A DNA stretch of 32,033 bases from Triparma columacea (Eukaryota > Sar > Bolidophyceae > Parmales > Triparmaceae), in assembly GCA_030267965.1 (NCBI GenBank), contig BRYA01001090.1, positions 1 through 32,033 on the forward strand, given 5' to 3'. The notes under the pieces are model-generated. The model did not search any database and was not told the origin of the DNA. It worked only from the letters and a program-made list of their open reading frames with translations. Position numbers and translations under genes: made by a program. Below, in pieces: positions 29,901 to 32,033 of this stretch. The first letter of the stretch is position 1. Each line of letters opens with the position of its first letter.

Positions 29901-31055
29901 GCAATGGAGATGACAGCTATGAAAGTGAATGAGATGTTTGCTGAAGCAATCCCTGGTGTGATAATCCAACTTATTGCCATAGCAACGAGCAAAGGAGAGG
30001 TTGGAACTTCAGCATGGCTTTCAATTTCAGTTTCAGCATTAACGACAGGCTTTGCATCAGCAACTATCAGTTATGATATTGATACTTACCCAGTGCTGCG
30101 AGAGCTAGTGCCTGACTTCTTTGGGTATGTGCCTGCAAATCCCAGCAAAAGGTTAATCATATTTATATCTATGACACTCTTTAGTGCAGGTATGCTTGTT
30201 TTAAGATGCATGACAATAGTCGTGTTAGGGCTTCTTGGTGGTAGATGGGTCTCTCTCTATCTTGGTGCCGACCTTGGTTTATACTTGTTGGTGAAGGTCT
30301 TGAGAGGAGACTTTTGGTATTGGATGCCTCTTGGTGGCAAAACAGAGATAGTGAATAGCATTCTAGCTAGAGTGTTGGTGAAAGTGGTGACAGACTTTAC
30401 ATCAATTGTGCAGTTTAGGCATCCTAATGAGGTTGGAGGGCTGTATTGGATGTTTGGATTTGTATTGACAATGGGAAGTCTTCCAATAGCTATATTAGTA
30501 GCTGAAACGGGAGATGTTGCGGAAGAGGGGCTTAAATTGGCATGGACAGTGGTTGGAATATTGATACCATGTACAGTCTTGTTGTTTGCTGTATTTTTCT
30601 TTAACATTGAGAAAAAATACTGGGGCACCTTCTACAGCTTGCAAAGGGGTAAGGACTTAACTGTACAGCGATTTAGAGATTCAGCTGATGATGCATCAAA
30701 AGCAGATACAATCTTCAATAACTCAAAGCACCATTGGGAGTCAATAGAAGAGGAAGTAAAAGCTTGGGTAGAAGCAAACTGGGATAGATGGGAGGAGGAG
30801 CAGCCAGAGTGGTTTACTGACGTGATGAAAGCTAAAGTGCCAGTTGAATACATTCCAGGAGCTGGAGATGCTAGAAGGAGAGAGAGTGTTAGGAGAGCAA
30901 GTGTTGATGCTGAAGCTGAGGGTGGTCTAGCAGGTGCTTTGAGAACGAGTATTAGGAGAGCAAGTCTTGGAGGTGCTAATGGTAGAGATATTATAGGGGT
31001 AGGAGGTAGGAAGGCTAAAGTAAGCAGTGTAGTGCCAGATGAGGATGGAGAGTGA
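20925..31055 (+). CDS. Giant 3376-residue protein: Pro/Ala repeat, START-like domains, three XKR-like membrane modules
   Basis: One exon, ATG to TGA, ending about 925 bp from the telomere. Residues ~10-350 are a Pro/Ala/Thr-rich repeat, and ~549-622 a basic KISSGRITDK repeat. START-like lipid-binding domains follow at roughly 690-855 (AAQGLLAYLVELNTYERSR, VWRRN-like landmarks), 946-1125 (CSAEEAAAYFFEYCSRERN, DAGGVIPVNLIN) and 1176-1352 (ASAEECAAFEYSMDTRAERR), with a shorter one near 1397-1500 (ASHKEVAAFFWNLES). From 1522 three ~620-residue modules (starting ~1522, 2141 and 2764) each hold about ten hydrophobic segments, including TSMADLLTDVY, KPAVDAYRV, EMFAEAIPGVIIQ, SYDFDT and LRGDFWYW. Each ends with EEEVKAWVEANW and RRRESVRRASV. 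The order of motifs recalls XK-related scramblases. Likely a membrane protein linking lipid binding to lipid movement; this is inference. No signal peptide seen. Confidence 0.85.
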   Translation: MEWTGSMQVSKVAPTPMPTPAPTTPQVTDSSTVALTPARTPASTTAPTPASTLAPITPKPTDSPTLAEPTKAPEPEPTPTSPTPVPTPASPTPAPTLLPAPTLAPAPTFALAPAPTFALAPAPTFALAPAPAPTLALAPAPTLALAPAPAPTLALAPAPAPTLALAPAPTLAPTLALAPAPTLALAPAPTLELAPAPTLALAPAPAPTLAPAPAPAPAPTPAPAPTPVPAPAPTLVPTLVPAPAPTLVPTLVPAPAPALALAPAPTLAPAPTLAPAPTLAPAPTLALAPAPTLALAPAPTLSPAPTPAPTHALGPAPAPTLAPMPAPTLAPAPAPAPTLALGPAPTPTLAPMHLNDADMKLSSKEPLGSIGQHHDEHAELVEMLINRGAVEGFINKTNDNGTAKNLKFAGVINDEPGKVLAFLLAESDEGKFYRKTLFECSSTHRLVYWQHFSNETSTFVGFLLDFRFVSSHGTTHVVELTPIDECDLPDEAAMKLVEILESAAKDVKRGIIEGDLHLKAYEFGQTAVSLIGSLEAEERVVTRSESEVRITGKISSGRITDKIISGRITDKISSGRITKKISSGRYSGRITDKISSGRITKKISSGRYSGRITDKISSASMGGGIEATYAYASLQGIIEEVRKKFSQPDVIDNRRKRHFVEEVLHHAPPLTVGERETLKSVAGLEQEFYKNGKRITGTLKGDIDKFLWWQGAKLWGACQYTVDIAAQGLLAYLVELNTYERSRIHITKHGKLPRVVRNDSNSRSTQYLVGMRFPGLYENRIFQSCILWKELKMRAGRSAYMLVIKSNEEDQFADIDKSGFVLAESTGVHIVLEISQNVCSYLKIETNDLKMNLPKKILETLANKRLKDSARLQTKFRRNAKTVDAEVRGALVERMREGVELDKFQKEIFEELEELFGGEEEGGWRPIESPYEGVKMEIKYQQKLKGRRSVAHGKAWGTADCSAEEAAAYFFEYCSRERNAISREAGNPARLEIRGGEESINEKLFATVKKMPFFLYDRESIFKHVWRRNEDGSITVAVYSIDKAVDYGISSAKLVKGVTMALFTATNAEDVGDQEQSKLVLAQYVDAGGVIPVNLINKQVPLFLKALYDVVDAMKKDEEIDRAALASLTNTIILNKTQAYTKEEDTAIANGLEFYNECLRSKSLTKLKSPDDRVRMKLVHLEGESLAMGYATTVVDASAEECAAFEYSMDTRAERRRVLDSGLSEFIVRKVSDHTLFYITSRDFGVPGVARRAGRSKITWKKLGNGTIVIDASDTNELLKDYPVKAGEVLAKVHSFLVFKPLEPIGGVPQTAVTFASKADLGGFFYSSIMDKIAPRFLGVVSYLRKKFDKSKDVDIFKRQQIIKKLEEIAIEGAPGIESHFDEIDGAQEISSGLTGQTLIKAEKGMGWGKTSISVRASHKEVAAFFWNLESGVESQLKLYRVNNKILVITVEHQGQFTAIRFSEASQTMTDIEMMTRHKGLGKAASKKSVIKHLSMATDAAYYFDNLLKSTEAGEQDGRRFGEQLMERVKKRNVGDSKEEVVREFISTNRALGELTQEYSFMEALLCAVIKNKLSPTEKVEGAAAILGAEEGRKIGQSLALTLATTLTATHGVEEWAIQYPALRELSKEKIWILPLLESTAFKLMEEVRWGLKMRVAVGAFTSMADLLTDVYITYTFLSASRLGYFMASLASLTTSLAVQMLFVWGQNRKLGMKRVLKEWLPILLGYKPAVDAYRVTQGGTYTEQTANMIDMTAMKTIEMFAEAIPGVIIQVMAIATTVKQVDIQFSAILSLAVSALSTGFISASISYDFDTNPGFRQALPNFFGFVPARGAQRSLVFVAMMLFSSAMIIARSTTIVLLGLVGWHWAVLFLGSDLAIYFFVKLLQGDLWYWLPLGGNIEIVSSIVARVLVKVVTDFTSIVHFRHPLEVGPGLWCLGCPISLISLPVAIDIYQRQGGQEHIVQSAVLSALVLILFTVTVIIIFFVSIDRAFLHTFFNFRITGKRFITNRFRGANNDATKADCAFNNSRRLITEIEEEVKAWVEANWERWEENKPKWFDGAIRANVPVDFIPTTRDARRRESVRRASVDVAAEGGLVGALRASVRRASVGTDNRGALIASHAVNDTTQEYAGLDPNKIGKLLGEQLLVALNFRKKGMAKEAAVRLFIGSDYVLRQAAEKYVFVTPMLCAVVNNKLHRMRKVEGAAKDLEKKDGKEIGESLASTLATTTEVQSAVDEWMHQFPALKKLDKEYSWFRPMLETIGFKLMEEVPWGVKMRVTVGAFTSMTDLVTDVYVTYMFRSDKKYGYFKASLASLMVSIGLQMLCVWFQNKKLGMKKMVQEWTPILLGYKPAVDAYRVATGAKQEAGAALPPITEMTGMKCIEMFAEAIPGVIIQLMAIATSDKDVRTTAWLSVAVSAITTGFASATISYDFDTNPATRRTSPDFYGYIPAKASNRTIVFVSMLLYTAGMLLIRCTTIVLLGLIGGSWAFLYIGADLGLYFVVKILRGDFWYWIPLGGHAEIVSSILMRVMIKIITDFTSIVQFRHPNEVGGVYWLFGLLLTIGSLPGSIFIASPYVSERAIDIASSIMKFSILMTILCFAVFFLNIERKYWHTFWSTQKGKEFSMSHFLKGESDATKFKVFTRSRHHWISIEGEIKAWVELNWAKWEEEKPEWFTDVMKAKVPVDFIPADGDARRRESVRRASVDAEAEGGLAGALRLSIRRASVGGATLDVGLDNRGALIASHAVNDTTQEYAGLDPNKIGQFLGEQLLVALHFRKKEMTKEEALKLFIGSNYVLRQATEKYAFVTPMLGAVVKNKLLVLRKVDGKAAELGEKEGRQIGESLARSLAINTLPAAAVDAFILNFSALQELDEEYEWFRPMLETISYKLLEEVPWGLKARVTVGAITSMADLLTDVYVTYMFWSDGKDGYFKASLASLVASIGFQMLFVWGQNKKFGMKRVVWEWIPILIGFKPAVDAYRVATGSKLEVGSANNPAMEMTAMKVNEMFAEAIPGVIIQLIAIATSKGEVGTSAWLSISVSALTTGFASATISYDIDTYPVLRELVPDFFGYVPANPSKRLIIFISMTLFSAGMLVLRCMTIVVLGLLGGRWVSLYLGADLGLYLLVKVLRGDFWYWMPLGGKTEIVNSILARVLVKVVTDFTSIVQFRHPNEVGGLYWMFGFVLTMGSLPIAILVAETGDVAEEGLKLAWTVVGILIPCTVLLFAVFFFNIEKKYWGTFYSLQRGKDLTVQRFRDSADDASKADTIFNNSKHHWESIEEEVKAWVEANWDRWEEEQPEWFTDVMKAKVPVEYIPGAGDARRRESVRRASVDAEAEGGLAGALRTSIRRASLGGANGRDIIGVGGRKAKVSSVVPDEDGE
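21172..21975 (+). repeat. Coding hexanucleotide-based Pro/Ala repeat
   Basis: Built from GCGCCT, ACGCTT and GCGCTT hexamers, giving PAPTLALAPAPTLA-type protein. Because the unit is six bases, other frames and the opposite strand also stay open (Arg/Leu, Gly/Ala/Val and Arg/Lys versions), and these are artefacts. The stretch is likely length-variable between individuals. Confidence 0.9.
22573..22785 (+). repeat. Coding 27-bp minisatellite (KISSGRITD repeats)
   Basis: Nine-codon units AAGATCAGCAGTGGTCGGATT..., some extended by a 12-bp CGGTACAGTGGT insertion (KKISSGRYSGR). The stretch encodes a serine- and arginine-rich basic linker between the N-terminal part and the START-like domains of the giant protein. 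Confidence 0.85.
25488..31055 (+). repeat. Three tandem ~1.86-kb intragenic membrane modules
   Basis: Homologous anchors G(E/E)QL(M/L) occur at 25488, 27345 and 29214, spacing 1857 and 1869 bp (619 and 623 codons). Modules 2 and 3 are closer to each other than to module 1. For example, both begin with ALIASHAVNDTTQEYAGLDP about 80 bp before the anchor, a stretch that module 1 lacks. This suggests that the latest duplication produced 2 and 3. Confidence 0.9.
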
Positions 31056-31941
31056 CTAATAGGGCAGCAGCATTTGTAGGAGAAATTTATTTGATTTGTT
31101 ATTGTTGGGAATATTGTGGAGGTGACGTAGATGTATTGTGGGAATGTTATAAAGGTTTGTGAGTATAATGGAAGTGTAGTAAATGTTTTGTGGAATATTA
31201 TTGTGGTTTGTGAGTAGTGAAGGAGTGCAGTAGATGTGTATGGAGTTTTGGAGAAATGTGGAAGGATTATAGTGGTTTGTGAGTATAATGGAAGTGTAGG
31301 GGATGTGTATGGGGATTAATTAAAAGAGGGTGAGTGTGGTAGTAGAGAGGAGTGAGAGGAGTGAGGAGGGAGAGTAATGGAGAGGAGAGTAGAAGGTTTA
31401 GTGGTGTAAGTGTGTGTAGGTAAATGTTAATGGAGTTTTGAAGAATTGTGTAAGTGTTATAGTGGTTTGTTAGTATGGTGAAAGTGTAAAGAAGTTTATG
31501 GGGATGAATGAAAGGAGAGTGAGTGTGGAAGTGGAGAGGAGAGAGGAGAAGAAGGATGTGAGAGTAGTGGTTTGTGAGTATGATGGAAGTGTAGTAGATA
31601 TTTATTGGGATGAATAAGAGGAGTGTGAGTGTGGTTATTGAGAGAAGAGAGAAGAAGAAAGGGGTGAAAGAAGTGGTTTGTGAGAATAATGGAAGTGTAG
31701 TAGATGTTGATGGAGTTTTGAAAAGTATGTGGAAGTGTTATAGTGGTTTGTAAGTATGATAGAAGTGTAGTTGATGTGTAAGGGGATGAATAAAAGATAG
31801 TTGAGTGTGGTTATGAAGAGGAGAGAGAGGAAGTGAGGGGGGAGAGTAGAGAAGAGGAGGGTAAAAGGTGATATGGTGTGTGTGTGTTTGTAAGTGTGTT
31901 TGAAGGTGTGTATGTGTTTTTGTGTTGGTGTGAGGGTAAAA
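31056..31941. repeat. Subtelomeric G/T/A-rich degenerate repeats
   Basis: No gene seen. A motif close to GTGGTTTGTGAGTATAATGG followed by AAGTGTAG recurs about seven times (near 31154, 31205, 31271, 31463, 31567, 31674 and 31743) at irregular spacing. Between the copies are purine-rich GAGAGGAGAG and GGGGATGAAT(A)AA blocks. C is almost absent from this strand, a strand asymmetry common next to telomeres. Confidence 0.75.
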
Positions 31942-31979
31942 GGGTGTGTAAAGGGTGTAAAGGGTGTAAAGGGTGTAAA
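31942..31979 (+). repeat. Telomere-proximal GGGTGTAAA repeat
   Basis: One 11-bp variant (GGGTGTGTAAA, 31942-31952) and three exact GGGTGTAAA units (31953-31979) run straight into the TTAGGG array with no spacer. Confidence 0.9.
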
Positions 31980-32033
31980 GGGTTAGGGTTAGGGTTAGGG
32001 TTAGGGTTAGGGTTAGGGTTAGGGTTAGGGTTA
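31980..32033 (+). repeat. Telomere, (TTAGGG)n
   Basis: GGG followed by eight perfect TTAGGG units and TTA at the window edge. The G-rich strand points 5'->3' outwards, so the right side of the window is the physical chromosome end. Confidence 0.97.

Overview
The window reads as the right-hand end of a nuclear chromosome of a eukaryotic microalga or a related protist. It finishes in eight uninterrupted TTAGGG units running 5'->3' towards the end (31983-32030). Several genes are split by short spliceosomal introns with GT(A/G)AGT-type donors, C/T-rich acceptors and reading frames that continue cleanly across each junction. Gene density is high and some divergent genes almost touch. The gene content (BspA-type leucine-rich-repeat families, a RetSat-like carotenoid/retinoid oxidoreductase, START-domain membrane giants) fits a photosynthetic stramenopile of the diatom/bolidophyte type. 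That placement is inference, not something the sequence proves.

Layout. 1-1851 (-): an LRR/ankyrin-like protein running off the left edge, preceded at 1852-2650 by a ~200-bp tandem repeat whose units look like spliceable 57-nt mini-exons. 2999-3751 (+): mitochondrial [2Fe-2S] ferredoxin. 4012-5862 (-): protein with 14 C2H2 zinc fingers, only 45 bp from the start of a divergent three-exon RetSat-like flavoprotein (5908-8179, +). 8180-9318: the 5' flank and the last codons of a BspA-LRR gene, with unrelated sequence between them that holds a 119-codon ORF made of two 60-codon repeats. 9319-10623 (-): two-exon acid-lipase-like alpha/beta hydrolase, divergent from a four-exon MFS transporter (10781-12465, +). 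12536-16900: two tandem copies of a BspA-LRR gene with matching upstream flanks. 17133-18699 (+): three-exon divergent AMMECR1-domain protein. 18764-20404 (-): HEAT-type protein resembling the proteasome chaperone PSMD5/S5b. 20925-31055 (+): one uninterrupted 3376-codon reading frame. 31056-32033: subtelomeric degenerate repeats, a 9-bp transition repeat and the telomere.

The main highlight is the 3376-residue protein. A Pro/Ala repeat is followed by about three or four START-like lipid-binding domains and then by three tandem ~620-residue polytopic membrane modules. The order of motifs in each module resembles the XK-related (XKR/CED-8) scramblase fold. Each module ends in a Trp-rich EEEVKAWVEANW-type helix and a cluster of RRxS sites. 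If this reading is right, it is a lipid-binding and lipid-scrambling machine in one polypeptide. Other points of interest are a short hairpin motif (core GAGCGAAGCGA with pairing flanks) found in introns of three different genes, the mini-exon array, and LRR repeats whose variation is confined to a few positions per unit.

There is no operon logic here. The genes are independent, several pairs share divergent promoters or convergent 3' ends, and repeat-driven genes become more frequent towards the telomere. No tRNA, rRNA, CRISPR array or recognisable transposase was seen.
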